NCBI GenBank assembly: GCA_017442185.1
Contig: JAFSAT010000042.1
Location: 1 to 33,797 of the forward strand
Length of the DNA: 33,797 nt
Reading direction: 5' to 3'
Source of the DNA: Bacteroidaceae bacterium
GTDB taxonomy: Bacteria; Bacteroidota; Bacteroidia; Bacteroidales; Bacteroidaceae
Part shown: piece after piece, positions 23,679-32,816 of the stretch
Layout of the letters: every line of letters starts with the position of its first letter
Numbering within the stretch: the stretch's first letter is position 1
The notes under the pieces: model-generated
What the model was told of the DNA's origin: nothing
What the model saw: the letters and a program-made list of their open reading frames with translations, nothing else
The model's database searches: none
Translations under genes and position numbers: made by a program

Positions 23679-26156
23679 ATGCAAAAAATAACAGTTTCAT
23701 TAGCTCTTCTGCTGCTCCCCATCGCCATACTTGCACAAACCGCCGCCGGGTTAATACGTGGAACGCTCATCGACTCAAAAAGCAACGAACCTTTGGAATT
23801 TGTAACAGTGGCACTTATCCCTGCCGGAAGTACAACACCCATCAACGGATGCAACACCGACGAGAATGGCAAATTCACACTGACACGATTGAAAACAGGC
23901 AGTTACACACTCAGAATATCATTCGTGGGTTACATGGACGATGTGCGCAAAGTGACACTCGACAACAGCAACAGCCGCATAGACCTTGGCACCATCAAGC
24001 TGAAGCCGGACAATAAACTTCTTAAAGAGGTGGTTGTGAGCGAACAACGCAGCCAAATGAAATTCGAGATTGACAAACGAGTATTCACAATAGACCAAAA
24101 TATTGCAGCCACAGGCGGCAGCGCCTCAGACGTGCTCAGCGACATTCCCTCGGTGGAGGTAGACAACGAAGGCGCCGTATCACTGCGCGGCAGCGAGAGT
24201 GTCACAGTTTGGATAAACGGAAAAGCCTCGGGCCTAACATCAGACAATCAGGGCGACATTCTTCAGCAAATGCCCGCAGGAAGCATCGAGAAGATAGAAG
24301 TAATAACCAACCCCTCGGCCAAACACTCACCCGAAGGCACTGCTGGAATAATAAACATAGTTCTAAAGCGCGACCGTAAAGCAGGATACTACGGCAGCGC
24401 ACAGGCCGGAGGCGACTCCGAGGGTGGCTACAACGCCGGAGCCAACGTCAATTACAGCAGCGGCACACTCGACGCATACGTGGGCATAAACTATCGCAAC
24501 ATGAACCACGACGGCAGCGGCGAGTCGTTAACAAAATATTTCGACCGCGACAGATACCAACAACAATTCTCGGAAAATTCACGCGAGCCGCAAAACATAT
24601 TTGCCCGCGCCGGTCTCACATGGCGCTTTACAAAAAAAGACGAGCTATACACGAACCTCATGGCGATGAAGACAAGAGGAGAATTCGGCACCATAGTAAG
24701 AACACACAGCGGCCCACTCTCGACAATGGAGATAACAGAGAAGCGCCTGCGCATCACCGACCAAACAAACAAACCCTCGATGTTCAACATAGACGGCGGC
24801 TATCGACACACATTCAACGAAGGGCACTTCATAGACCTATCCATAGGGCATAACATCTGGGAAATGAACAGCGAAGCAACATACCGACAAAATACAGAAT
24901 GGCCCGGTACCGACAAAATCGCACAAAGCTATCAGTTCCAAGATAACAGCAACAAAAGTACATCAACCGAAATAAAGCTCGACTACGAAAACAAACTAAG
25001 CGAGAATGCCCGCATAGAGGCCGGATACAACGCAAGATTCGAGCGCGACAAAAGCCCCACGGTAACATACACCGACGAAGAACACACCACGCTCGACAAG
25101 AATCTCTATAATCGCTTCATATACAACCAAGACACACACGCTTTATACGGCACATACTCGGGACGAATAGGAAACTTCGGCTATCAGGCCGGCCTGCGCG
25201 GCGAATATTGGCGCGTAAAAACCCGCACCGTAAACTATGCACAACAGAGCAGCGGCAACCTTCCCGAATACACCGATAAGGACTTTTTCAGTCTGTTCCC
25301 CAGCCTGTTCCTCAGCTACTCTCTTCCTAACGGCCACGAGATACAGGTGAACTACACCCGTCGCCTGCGCCGTCCTTGGGGCGGACAGCTCAACAGCTTC
25401 AGCAACATAAGCGACTCTACAAACATCTCATTCGGCAACCCCGAGCTCACCCCCGAATACTCCAATGCCTACGAACTTAACTACATAAAGAATTGGGACA
25501 ATCACACCCTCTCGGTATCGGGCTACTACCGCACCACCGACGATGTGATTGAACGCATAAGCTACAACAAAGGCAACATAATATACACCACATTCGAGAA
25601 TGTGGCAGGCGAAGAGTCGGCCGGACTTGAGATAATCGGAAAAAACCGAATCCTAAAGAAGATAGACCTCACCACCACCCTGAACCTCTTCTACTACAAG
25701 CTCGACGGATTCAGCTATCACATTGCCGACCAAACAATCACGGGCAAAGGCGACGAAAATTTCTCATGGAACGCCCGAATGACAGCAAGCATCATTCTTC
25801 CTTGGGCCATCACCATGCAGGCCACAGGACGCTACAACGCCAAACGAATAGTGGCACAAGGACACCGCGAGCCCAACTACTCGGTAGACCTCGGACTGCG
25901 CAAATCCTTCAACCAACATCTGAGCATAAGCCTTAATGTACGCGACCTTCTCGATTCGCGCGGATGGCACACCATCACAGGCGACAAGAACTTTGTGCGC
26001 GACGCAGAAAACAGACACGGCGGACGTCGTTTCAGCGCCACACTCACATATAGTTTCGGAAACATGAAAGCCAAACGCCCCACACGCCAACAAAAACAAC
26101 AGATGAACAACCAAAATTATGACGACTACGATGGCAGCGGCGAGGGCATGATGTAA
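23679..26156 (+). CDS. TonB-dependent receptor / outer-membrane beta-barrel protein
   Basis: An 825-residue outer-membrane protein. It has a signal peptide (about 1-19, ending ILAQ). A carboxypeptidase-regulatory-like beta sandwich covers about 23-110 (LIRGTLIDSKSNEPLEFVTV ... ISFVGYMDD). The plug domain covers about 125-235 (VFTIDQNIAATGGSASDVLSDIPSVEVDNEG, then IEKIEVITNPSAKHSPEGTAGIINIVL). A long beta barrel follows to about 795, with many alternating aromatic strands (VNYTRRLRRPWGGQLNSF). The layout fits the OMP_b-brl_3 (PF14905) group. After the last strand there is a polar tail (residues about 797-825, Gln/Asn/Asp/Gly-rich) instead of a terminal Phe, which is common in this group. The cargo is unknown, and no SusD partner is adjacent. 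Confidence 0.93.
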   Translation: MQKITVSLALLLLPIAILAQTAAGLIRGTLIDSKSNEPLEFVTVALIPAGSTTPINGCNTDENGKFTLTRLKTGSYTLRISFVGYMDDVRKVTLDNSNSRIDLGTIKLKPDNKLLKEVVVSEQRSQMKFEIDKRVFTIDQNIAATGGSASDVLSDIPSVEVDNEGAVSLRGSESVTVWINGKASGLTSDNQGDILQQMPAGSIEKIEVITNPSAKHSPEGTAGIINIVLKRDRKAGYYGSAQAGGDSEGGYNAGANVNYSSGTLDAYVGINYRNMNHDGSGESLTKYFDRDRYQQQFSENSREPQNIFARAGLTWRFTKKDELYTNLMAMKTRGEFGTIVRTHSGPLSTMEITEKRLRITDQTNKPSMFNIDGGYRHTFNEGHFIDLSIGHNIWEMNSEATYRQNTEWPGTDKIAQSYQFQDNSNKSTSTEIKLDYENKLSENARIEAGYNARFERDKSPTVTYTDEEHTTLDKNLYNRFIYNQDTHALYGTYSGRIGNFGYQAGLRGEYWRVKTRTVNYAQQSSGNLPEYTDKDFFSLFPSLFLSYSLPNGHEIQVNYTRRLRRPWGGQLNSFSNISDSTNISFGNPELTPEYSNAYELNYIKNWDNHTLSVSGYYRTTDDVIERISYNKGNIIYTTFENVAGEESAGLEIIGKNRILKKIDLTTTLNLFYYKLDGFSYHIADQTITGKGDENFSWNARMTASIILPWAITMQATGRYNAKRIVAQGHREPNYSVDLGLRKSFNQHLSISLNVRDLLDSRGWHTITGDKNFVRDAENRHGGRRFSATLTYSFGNMKAKRPTRQQKQQMNNQNYDDYDGSGEGMM

Positions 26157-26323
26157 AGAACAGAGAGCAATCACTCCAATCTCACCATTTACCACACTCC
26201 GCACCCGACTCGACAAATTACAGAAAAACGAAATTTTCCAAAAACTATTCTGCAAAATATTTCTTAGTTTCATAAATGTTTGCGAAATTTGGCACACATT
26301 TAAGAACACAAAAGACCATAATC

Positions 26324-28174
26324 ATGGCAGAACAGAAAAAGAAACAAGCAATCGACCAAGTGATAGTACGCTTCTCGGGAGACTCGGGCGACGGAATGCA
26401 ATTGGCCGGAAACATCTTCTCAACAATTTCGGCAACTGTAGGAAACGACATTTGTACATTCCCCGATTACCCGGCCGATATACGAGCACCGCAAGGAGTG
26501 CTCACCGGTGTATCGGGATTCCAAGTACACATAGGAGCCGACAAAGTATTCACCCCCGGTGACAAGTGCGATGTATTGGTGGCTATGAATCCGGCTGCAC
26601 TAAAAACACAGTATAAACACTGCAAACCCACGGCAGCCATAATCATAGACACAGATTCGTTCACGGCAAAAGACCTCGAAAAAGCCGAGTTCAAAACCGA
26701 CGACCCCATTGCCGAATTAGGCATCACATGCGAAGTAGTACCCTGCCCCATCACCTCGATGTGCCAAGAGACACTCAAAGAGAGCGGACTTGACAACAAA
26801 AGCATTGTACGTTGCAAAAACATGTTGGCATTGGGCCTTGTGTGTTGGCTGTTCGACCGCGACCTCTCGCTGGCCGAAGGCATGCTGCGAGCAAAATTTG
26901 CAAAAAAGCCCGAAGTTGCCGATGCCAATATCAAAGTGCTGCGTGCCGGCTACGACATGGGACACAACACCCACGCCTCGATAGCACACACATACAGCAT
27001 AGAGAGCAAGCACAAAGAGAAAGGCCGCTACATGGACATCAACGGCAACAAAGCCACAGCCTACGGCCTTATGGCAGCAGCCGAAAAGGCAGGCATGCGC
27101 CTGTTCCTTGGTTCATACCCCATCACCCCGGCAACAGACATCATGCACGAATTGGCCAAACACAAGTCGATGGGCGTAATCACCATGCAAGCCGAAGACG
27201 AGATAGCAGGATGCGCATCGGCAGTGGGTGCAGCTTACGCAGGAGCACTCGCCTGCACATCGACATCCGGCCCCGGAATATGTCTTAAAAGCGAAGCCAT
27301 CAACCTTGCAGTAATAACAGAATTACCACTTGTAATAATTGACGTGCAACGCGGCGGCCCCTCGACCGGCCTACCCACAAAATCGGAACAGACTGACCTC
27401 TTGCAAGCACTTTTCGGTCGCAACGGCGAAAGCCCCATCCCTGTGATAGCCGCAACATCGCCCACCGACTGCTTCGATTCGGCATACCTTGCCGCAAAGA
27501 TGGCAATAGAACACATGACCCCTGTCATACTGCTAACAGATGCTTTCATTGCAAACGGCTCGGCAGCTTGGAAACTTCCCAACCTTGCAGAATATCCCAC
27601 TATAATACCACCCTATGTTACCCCCGAGATGTCCGAGGGATGGAGCCCCTACAAACGCAACCCCGAGACATTGGTGCGCAGTTGGGCCATACCCGGAACA
27701 CCGGGCTTCATGCACCGCATAGGCGGCCTTGAAAAGAGCAGCGCAACAGGTGCCATAAGCAACGACCCCGACAACCACCATCTAATGGTGGAGCAACGCG
27801 CACAAAAAGTGGCACGCATAGCCGACACACTCCCTCCTCTGAAAGTGGAAGGAGACAAAGATGCCGACCTGCTGATTGTAGGTTTCGGCGGCACATACGG
27901 CCATCTGCACGAAGCCATGCAGCAGATGCTGGCAGAGGGCAAGAAAGTGGCACAAGCACACTTCAACATGATAAACCCATTGCCCCGAGGCACACAGGAG
28001 ATACTCGCAAAATACAAAAAAGTTGTAGTTGCCGAGCAAAACACCGGGCAGTTGGCAGCCTACCTGCGCATGCGCACTAAAGGAATAAACATATATCAAT
28101 ACAACGAAGTTAAAGGACAGCCTTTCAACGTATCGACATTGGTAGAGGCATTCACTAAGATAATGGAGGAATAA
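26324..28174 (+). CDS. korA: 2-oxoacid:ferredoxin oxidoreductase, fused gamma-alpha subunit (KorA)
   Basis: A 616-residue subunit. Residues about 10-190 are the gamma domain (RFSGDSGDGMQLAGNIF; FPDYPADIRAPQG). Residues about 230-500 are the alpha/pyrimidine-binding domain (AAEKAGMRLFLGSYPITPAT, EDEIAGCASAVGAAYAGAL, DVQRGGPSTGLPTKSEQTDL). Residues about 515-616 are the C-terminal domain (LLIVGFGGTYGHLHEAMQQM). With KorB it converts 2-oxoglutarate (or a related 2-oxoacid) and CoA to an acyl-CoA, CO2 and reduced ferredoxin, or runs in reverse. The ATG at 26324 is chosen because the family starts at MAEQKKK; an in-frame ATG at 26276 adds 16 unrelated residues. KorB follows after 2 nt. Confidence 0.95.
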   Translation: MAEQKKKQAIDQVIVRFSGDSGDGMQLAGNIFSTISATVGNDICTFPDYPADIRAPQGVLTGVSGFQVHIGADKVFTPGDKCDVLVAMNPAALKTQYKHCKPTAAIIIDTDSFTAKDLEKAEFKTDDPIAELGITCEVVPCPITSMCQETLKESGLDNKSIVRCKNMLALGLVCWLFDRDLSLAEGMLRAKFAKKPEVADANIKVLRAGYDMGHNTHASIAHTYSIESKHKEKGRYMDINGNKATAYGLMAAAEKAGMRLFLGSYPITPATDIMHELAKHKSMGVITMQAEDEIAGCASAVGAAYAGALACTSTSGPGICLKSEAINLAVITELPLVIIDVQRGGPSTGLPTKSEQTDLLQALFGRNGESPIPVIAATSPTDCFDSAYLAAKMAIEHMTPVILLTDAFIANGSAAWKLPNLAEYPTIIPPYVTPEMSEGWSPYKRNPETLVRSWAIPGTPGFMHRIGGLEKSSATGAISNDPDNHHLMVEQRAQKVARIADTLPPLKVEGDKDADLLIVGFGGTYGHLHEAMQQMLAEGKKVAQAHFNMINPLPRGTQEILAKYKKVVVAEQNTGQLAAYLRMRTKGINIYQYNEVKGQPFNVSTLVEAFTKIMEE

Positions 28175-28176
28175 TT

Positions 28177-29181
28177 ATGAGCGACTATAAAGCACAGGAT
28201 TACAAATTCGGACAACCACGTTGGTGTCCCGGATGTGGCGACCATGCATTCCTTGGCGCCCTGCACAAAGCTATGAGCGAGATAGGTGTCGCCCCACATC
28301 AAACAGCCGTAATATCGGGAATAGGATGCTCGTCGCGCCTGCCCTACTACATGAACACCTACGGATTTCACACCATCCACGGACGTGCTGCAGCAATAGC
28401 CACAGGCGTCAAAGTAGCAAATCCCGAACTTACAGTATGGCAAGTGTCGGGCGACGGCGACGGACTTGCAATTGGCGGCAACCACTTTATACACGCCGTG
28501 CGCCGCAACATCGACCTCAACATGATACTTCTGAACAACAGAATTTACGGCCTGACAAAGGGACAATACTCACCCACTTCGGTACGTGGTTTTGTGAGCA
28601 AGTCGTCGCCCTACGGAACTGTCGAAGACCCCTTCCGCCCCGCCGAACTATGCTTCGGTGCGCGAGGCAATTTCTTTGCACGCTGCGTAGCCACCGATAT
28701 GGCAGCAGCCGTAGAGTGTTTAAAGGCGGCAGCCTGCCACAAAGGCGCATCGGTGACCGAGGTTCTTCAGAATTGTGTTATATTCAATAACGGCACACAC
28801 GAAAGCATTTACACTAAAGAGGGACGCGCCAAAAACGCCATCTATCTTGAACATGGCAAGCCGATGCTCTTTGGCGAGAATAAGGAATATGGTATTGCAC
28901 AAGAGGGATTCGGACTTAAGGTTGTTAAGTTGGGCGAAGATGGAATAACCGAGAAAGATATTCTTGTGCACGACGCACACTGCCCCGACCCGACACTGCA
29001 CTTGAAGCTCGCACTCATGGAAGGCCCGGATTTCCCTGTGGCATTAGGCGTAATACGCGACGTGGAGGCACCCACATACAACGATTGCGTACATGCACAA
29101 GTAGAGGAAATAAAAGGTAAAAAGCCCTATCACACCTTTGCCGAGCTGCTCGAAACAAATGAAATTTGGGAGATTAAATAA
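28177..29181 (+). CDS. korB: 2-oxoacid:ferredoxin oxidoreductase beta subunit (KorB)
   Basis: A 334-residue thiamine diphosphate-binding subunit. The N-terminal RWCPGCGDHAFL near residues 13-24 and GIGCSSRLPYY near 49-59 supply Fe-S cluster Cys residues. The ThDP/Mg site is VSGDGDGLAIGGNHFIHAVRR (about 90-110), with NNRIYGLTKGQYSPTS (about 121-136) completing the GDG...NN signature. The last third (about 225-334) is the C-terminal extension. It starts 2 nt after korA, so the two are translated together. No delta-type ferredoxin subunit gene is adjacent. A strong hairpin terminator follows. Confidence 0.96.
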   Translation: MSDYKAQDYKFGQPRWCPGCGDHAFLGALHKAMSEIGVAPHQTAVISGIGCSSRLPYYMNTYGFHTIHGRAAAIATGVKVANPELTVWQVSGDGDGLAIGGNHFIHAVRRNIDLNMILLNNRIYGLTKGQYSPTSVRGFVSKSSPYGTVEDPFRPAELCFGARGNFFARCVATDMAAAVECLKAAACHKGASVTEVLQNCVIFNNGTHESIYTKEGRAKNAIYLEHGKPMLFGENKEYGIAQEGFGLKVVKLGEDGITEKDILVHDAHCPDPTLHLKLALMEGPDFPVALGVIRDVEAPTYNDCVHAQVEEIKGKKPYHTFAELLETNEIWEIK

Positions 29182-29194
29182 AGCCTAAACAATC

Positions 29195-29242
29195 TATTAT
29201 TTTTATGAGCGCCGGAAATATTTGGCGCTCATAAAAATAATA
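29195..29242 (+). terminator. korAB terminator
   Basis: A perfect 19-bp stem (29195-29213 with 29224-29242, centred on atgagcgcc and its complement) around a 10-nt loop, 13 nt after the korB stop, with an A-rich tail on the plus strand. Confidence 0.85.
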
Positions 29243-29254
29243 AAAAAAAACAAC

Positions 29255-29290
29255 AAAAAAAAGCAGACTTTTTGAAGTCTGCTTTTTTTT
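29255..29290. terminator. rpsO terminator (bidirectional)
   Basis: A perfect 16-bp stem (29255-29270 with 29275-29290, agcagactt core) with a 4-nt loop and eight T residues at each outer end. It lies 15 nt after the rpsO stop on the minus strand and backs up the korAB terminator on the plus strand. Confidence 0.9.
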
Positions 29291-29305
29291 GTTACCATCA
29301 CCTGC

Positions 29306-29575
29306 TTATCGGCGAAGACCGAGCTTAGCCACAATGGCACGGTAGCGATTGATGTCACGATCCTTAAGATAGTTAAGGAGTGCACGACGCTTACCTACAA
29401 GTGTTGTCAAGGCTCTCTGTGTGCTATAATCTTTACGGTTAGCCTTGAGGTGTTCCGTCAAATGGGCGATACGGTATGAGAACAAAGCTATCTGGCTCTC
29501 TGCAGAACCGGTATCAGTGTTGGACGTTCCGTATGTACCAAAGATCTCTTGCTTTTTAGCTGAATCCAAATACAT
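29306..29575 (-). CDS. rpsO: 30S ribosomal protein S15
   Basis: An 89-residue protein of standard length. It binds 16S rRNA at the central-domain three-way junction. Family residues are seen: FGTYGTSNTDTGSAESQIAL (about 12-31, with the conserved T-G-S-x-E), IAHLTEHLKANRKDYSTQRAL (about 36-56) and GKRRALLNYLKDRDINRYRAIV (about 61-82). The ATG at 29575 is chosen because the longer frame to 29764 adds 63 hydrophobic residues foreign to the family and starts upstream of the promoter. It is divergent from typA and ends at a strong terminator. Confidence 0.97.
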   Translation of the reverse strand: MYLDSAKKQEIFGTYGTSNTDTGSAESQIALFSYRIAHLTEHLKANRKDYSTQRALTTLVGKRRALLNYLKDRDINRYRAIVAKLGLRR

Positions 29576-29617
29576 AGATTTGTGTTTTAAAATGATTAAA
29601 AATTCTTTTTGCGGGTG

Positions 29618-29647
29618 CAAAGATAGTGCTAATTTTCGGATTAACAA
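29618..29647 (-). promoter_or_regulatory. Bacteroidota-type promoter of rpsO
   Basis: On the minus strand TTG (29645-29647) and TATCTTTG (29618-29625) are separated by 19 nt, a full match to the -33/-7 pattern. The ATG at 29575 is about 43 nt downstream, leaving a leader of roughly 35 nt. Confidence 0.7.
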
Positions 29648-29743
29648 CCATTCAATGATAAAAAAATACATTACAAGCAAAAAGCATAGACAAAGCAGAG
29701 ATATTATCACGCAGCAAATAGGCATATTTTCGATAATTTGTTG

Positions 29744-29751
29744 TAACTTCG
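29744..29751 (+). promoter_or_regulatory. -7 box of typA
   Basis: TAACTTCG, a near-consensus Bacteroidota -7 box, 21 nt before the typA ATG. The -33 position shows no TTTG. Confidence 0.45.
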
Positions 29752-29772
29752 CACACAAATACAAAGAGATAT

Positions 29773-31569
29773 ATGCAAAACATTCGTAACATTGCCATCA
29801 TAGCCCACGTTGACCACGGAAAAACAACACTTGTGGATAAGATGATGCTTGCAGGAAACCTGCTGAAAGAGCAGGACAACGACGCACTCACGCTGGACAA
29901 CAACGACCTTGAGCGCGAGCGCGGAATAACCATCCTATCAAAGAACGTATCAATACAATATAAGGATACAAAGATAAATATCATAGACACTCCGGGGCAC
30001 AGCGATTTTGGCGGCGAGGTGGAGCGCGTGCTTAACATGGCCGACGGCTGCCTGCTCTTGGTTGACGCATTTGAAGGCCCCATGCCTCAGACACGATTTG
30101 TGCTGCAAAAAGCCCTTCAAATAGGTCTGAAACCTATTGTAGTGGTAAACAAGGTAGACAAGCCCAACTGCCGTCCGGATGAAGTACACGAGATGGTGTT
30201 CGACCTGATGTTCTCACTCGATGCTACCGAAGAGCAGTTAGATTTTCCGGTAATATTCGGCTCGGCAAAAAACAATTGGATGAGCCTCGACTGGCGCAAT
30301 CAAACAGAAAGCATCACACCGCTTTTAGATGCTATAATCGAGCACATTCCCGCACCCGAGAAGCGCGAAGGAACACCGCAAATGCTCATTACATCGCTCG
30401 ACTACTCACCCTACACCGGACGCATAGCAATAGGCAGAATACATCGCGGCACACTGCAAGAGGGGAGCAATGTTACACTGTGCAGCCGCAACGGCAACCA
30501 AACAAAAGTAAAAATAAAAGAGCTTCACACATTTGAGGGACTTGGACGCAAGCGCACCGACGCAGTAGGTTCGGGCGATATTTGCGCCATCGTAGGTCTT
30601 GAAAAATTTGAAATAGGCGACACAATATGCGATTTTGAAAACCCCGAGCCACTGCCACCTATTTCAATAGACGAACCCACAATGAGCATGCTCTTTACCA
30701 TAAACGACTCGCCATTCTTTGGCAAAGAGGGAAAATTTGTGACATCGCGCCACATACAGGAGCGCTTGGACAAGGAATTAGACAAAAACCTGGCACTGCG
30801 CGTAAGCAAATCACCCGAAGAGGATGCTTGGACAGTGTACGGACGCGGAGTGTTGCACCTGTCGGTGCTCATAGAGACAATGCGCCGCGAGGGTTACGAA
30901 CTGCAAGTGGGGCAGCCACAAGTAATATACAAAGAGATTAACGGCGTGCGCCAAGAGCCCATCGAAGAACTGACCATAAACGTCCCCACCGACTTCTCAA
31001 GCAAGATAATAGATATGGTTACACGTCGCAAAGGCGAAATGCTCTCGATGGAAGCACAAGGCGACCGAGTGAACATAGAATTCAACATACCCTCGCGAGG
31101 TATAATAGGATTGCGCACAAACGTGCTTACAGCATCGGCAGGCGAAGCAATAATGGCACACCGTTTCAAAGAGTATCAACCCTACAAAGGCGACATCGAG
31201 CGCCGCACAAACGGCTCGATGGTGGCAATGGAGAGCGGAACGGCATTTGCCTATGCAATAGACAAGTTGCAAGACCGCGGCCGATTCTTCATAAGTCCGC
31301 AAGAGGAGGTATACGCAGGCCAAGTGGTAGGCGAACATATACACGAGAACGACCTTGTGATAAACGTCACCAAAAGCAAAAAGCTCACCAACATGCGTGC
31401 CAGCGGCTCCGACGACAAAGCACGCATAGTTCCACCCATAATATTCTCATTGGAAGAGGCACTGGAATACATAAAAGAGGATGAATATATAGAGGTTACA
31501 CCAAAATCAATGCGCATGCGCAAAATAATACTCGACGAGTTGGAGCGCAAACGTGCCAACAAACAGTAA
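29773..31569 (+). CDS. typA: Ribosome-associated GTPase TypA/BipA
   Basis: A 598-residue translational GTPase of standard length. G1 is AHVDHGKTTL at residues 10-19, the switch I region is RERGITI near 48-54, G3 is DTPGHSDF near 73-80 and G4 is NKVDKP near 127-132. Domain II, an EF-G-like domain and the BipA-specific C-terminal domain follow (ERRTNGSMVAMESGTAFAYA; KSKKLTNMRASGSDD near 535-550). It acts on the 50S subunit and is linked to ribosome assembly and stress responses. It is followed 14 nt later by a lipoprotein gene on the same strand. Confidence 0.97.
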   Translation: MQNIRNIAIIAHVDHGKTTLVDKMMLAGNLLKEQDNDALTLDNNDLERERGITILSKNVSIQYKDTKINIIDTPGHSDFGGEVERVLNMADGCLLLVDAFEGPMPQTRFVLQKALQIGLKPIVVVNKVDKPNCRPDEVHEMVFDLMFSLDATEEQLDFPVIFGSAKNNWMSLDWRNQTESITPLLDAIIEHIPAPEKREGTPQMLITSLDYSPYTGRIAIGRIHRGTLQEGSNVTLCSRNGNQTKVKIKELHTFEGLGRKRTDAVGSGDICAIVGLEKFEIGDTICDFENPEPLPPISIDEPTMSMLFTINDSPFFGKEGKFVTSRHIQERLDKELDKNLALRVSKSPEEDAWTVYGRGVLHLSVLIETMRREGYELQVGQPQVIYKEINGVRQEPIEELTINVPTDFSSKIIDMVTRRKGEMLSMEAQGDRVNIEFNIPSRGIIGLRTNVLTASAGEAIMAHRFKEYQPYKGDIERRTNGSMVAMESGTAFAYAIDKLQDRGRFFISPQEEVYAGQVVGEHIHENDLVINVTKSKKLTNMRASGSDDKARIVPPIIFSLEEALEYIKEDEYIEVTPKSMRMRKIILDELERKRANKQ

Positions 31570-31583
31570 AAACGTCACGCACA

Positions 31584-32768
31584 ATGAAGAGAGCAGCCCT
31601 CCTCACCCTGTCAGCATTGCTGTGCATCATATCCTGCAAAGAATCGACACCCACGTTTACCTTTGGCGGGAGATACGGCAACGGCAACGACACACTCTAT
31701 CTGTTCGGGTTAGACAGCCGTCACGCAAGAATAGATACGCTGTTAACCGACAATAAAGGCAAATTCACATACAGCCTCGCAACCGACACAATAATCCCCA
31801 TGACGCTTGTTCTTCCCGACGGCACCACTATGCCTGTATACGCCGAGCCGGAAGTAAACGCCACACTAATCACCGACAGCACAAGCAACCAACATTGGCA
31901 CATAGCAGGCGGAGCCGTACAGACACTCTGCGACAGCATAACCAAAAAACTCGACAGCATACAAGGAAAGACACAGCGCTATGCAGTGATAGACGCATTC
32001 ATAGAGCAACACCCATTGAGCGAAGTGAACATACACCTGCTGCAAAAATATTTTATAGAGACCCCGGATGCAAAAAACAGCCTCATACGCCAACGCATCA
32101 ACAACATAGGCGGAACACTGCACGATAACAGCTACATTGCCGAAATCAAAAAGATAGTAACAGACAAAAACAGAAACATACAACATATTTCATTCCCACA
32201 TTTCAGTTACACACTGCCCGACAGCACAATAATAACCCGTAACAGCTACGACAACAAATATCTTTTGGTAAACATCTGGGCATCGTGGGACAGCGCCAGC
32301 ATAAGATATCTGCGCAATATACGCCACCTCACCGAAGAGCTGGACACCGCATATTTTGCAATGCTCAACATATCACTCGACCACGATACCGCAGCATGGC
32401 ACAAGGCAATAGCCGCCGACAGCATCACAGGAATCCACGTTTGTGACAAAAAAATGTGGGAAAGCAATCTTGTTAATGAATTTACGATAGAGAAACTACC
32501 ATTCACTGTTCTTGTCAGCCCCTATCAAAGAGCAGAGCTCTACAATCCGCGCAGCGAAGAGATTACAGAGCATTTAGACTCTGTCATTGATAAATTCAGA
32601 AAGAACGACGTAAAAAGAAAGAAAAAAGCAGAGAAAGATACAAAAGCCAAGAGGGAGAAAGAGCTTAAACAAAAAGAACAGTTAGAGAGAGAGACAAAAG
32701 AGCAAGAGGAGAAAGACAAAAGGCTGAAACAACGAATAATAGGTAAAGAATTCCTACAAGCAAATTAA
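31584..32768 (+). CDS. Thioredoxin-fold lipoprotein with DUF4369-like N-terminus, no CXXC, and a charged tail
   Basis: A 394-residue lipoprotein with lipobox IISC (Cys18). Residues about 25-105 fit DUF4369 (GNDTLYLFGLDSRHARIDTLL; GKFTYSLATD). Residues about 110-205 are a helical linker. Residues about 210-345 have the AhpC/TSA/thioredoxin layout (YLLVNIWASWDSASIRYLRN; FAMLNISLDHDTAAWHKAI; IEKLPFTVLVSP with the cis-Pro). The usual WCxxC is WDSAS, so both active-site Cys are missing. Residues about 347-388 are an almost uninterrupted Lys/Glu/Arg helix, probably a coiled coil. It should be periplasmic or outer-membrane-anchored and redox-inactive. It starts 14 nt after typA. Confidence 0.85.
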   Translation: MKRAALLTLSALLCIISCKESTPTFTFGGRYGNGNDTLYLFGLDSRHARIDTLLTDNKGKFTYSLATDTIIPMTLVLPDGTTMPVYAEPEVNATLITDSTSNQHWHIAGGAVQTLCDSITKKLDSIQGKTQRYAVIDAFIEQHPLSEVNIHLLQKYFIETPDAKNSLIRQRINNIGGTLHDNSYIAEIKKIVTDKNRNIQHISFPHFSYTLPDSTIITRNSYDNKYLLVNIWASWDSASIRYLRNIRHLTEELDTAYFAMLNISLDHDTAAWHKAIAADSITGIHVCDKKMWESNLVNEFTIEKLPFTVLVSPYQRAELYNPRSEEITEHLDSVIDKFRKNDVKRKKKAEKDTKAKREKELKQKEQLERETKEQEEKDKRLKQRIIGKEFLQAN

Positions 32769-32816
32769 GAAGCCATACATCAACAATACAGATAAGAATA
32801 AAAACTCCAAGGCACC

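Noticed and set aside
29576..29764. 63-residue N-terminal extension of rpsO
   Set aside because: S15 is about 89 residues, and the extension crosses the rpsO promoter and overlaps the typA promoter region.
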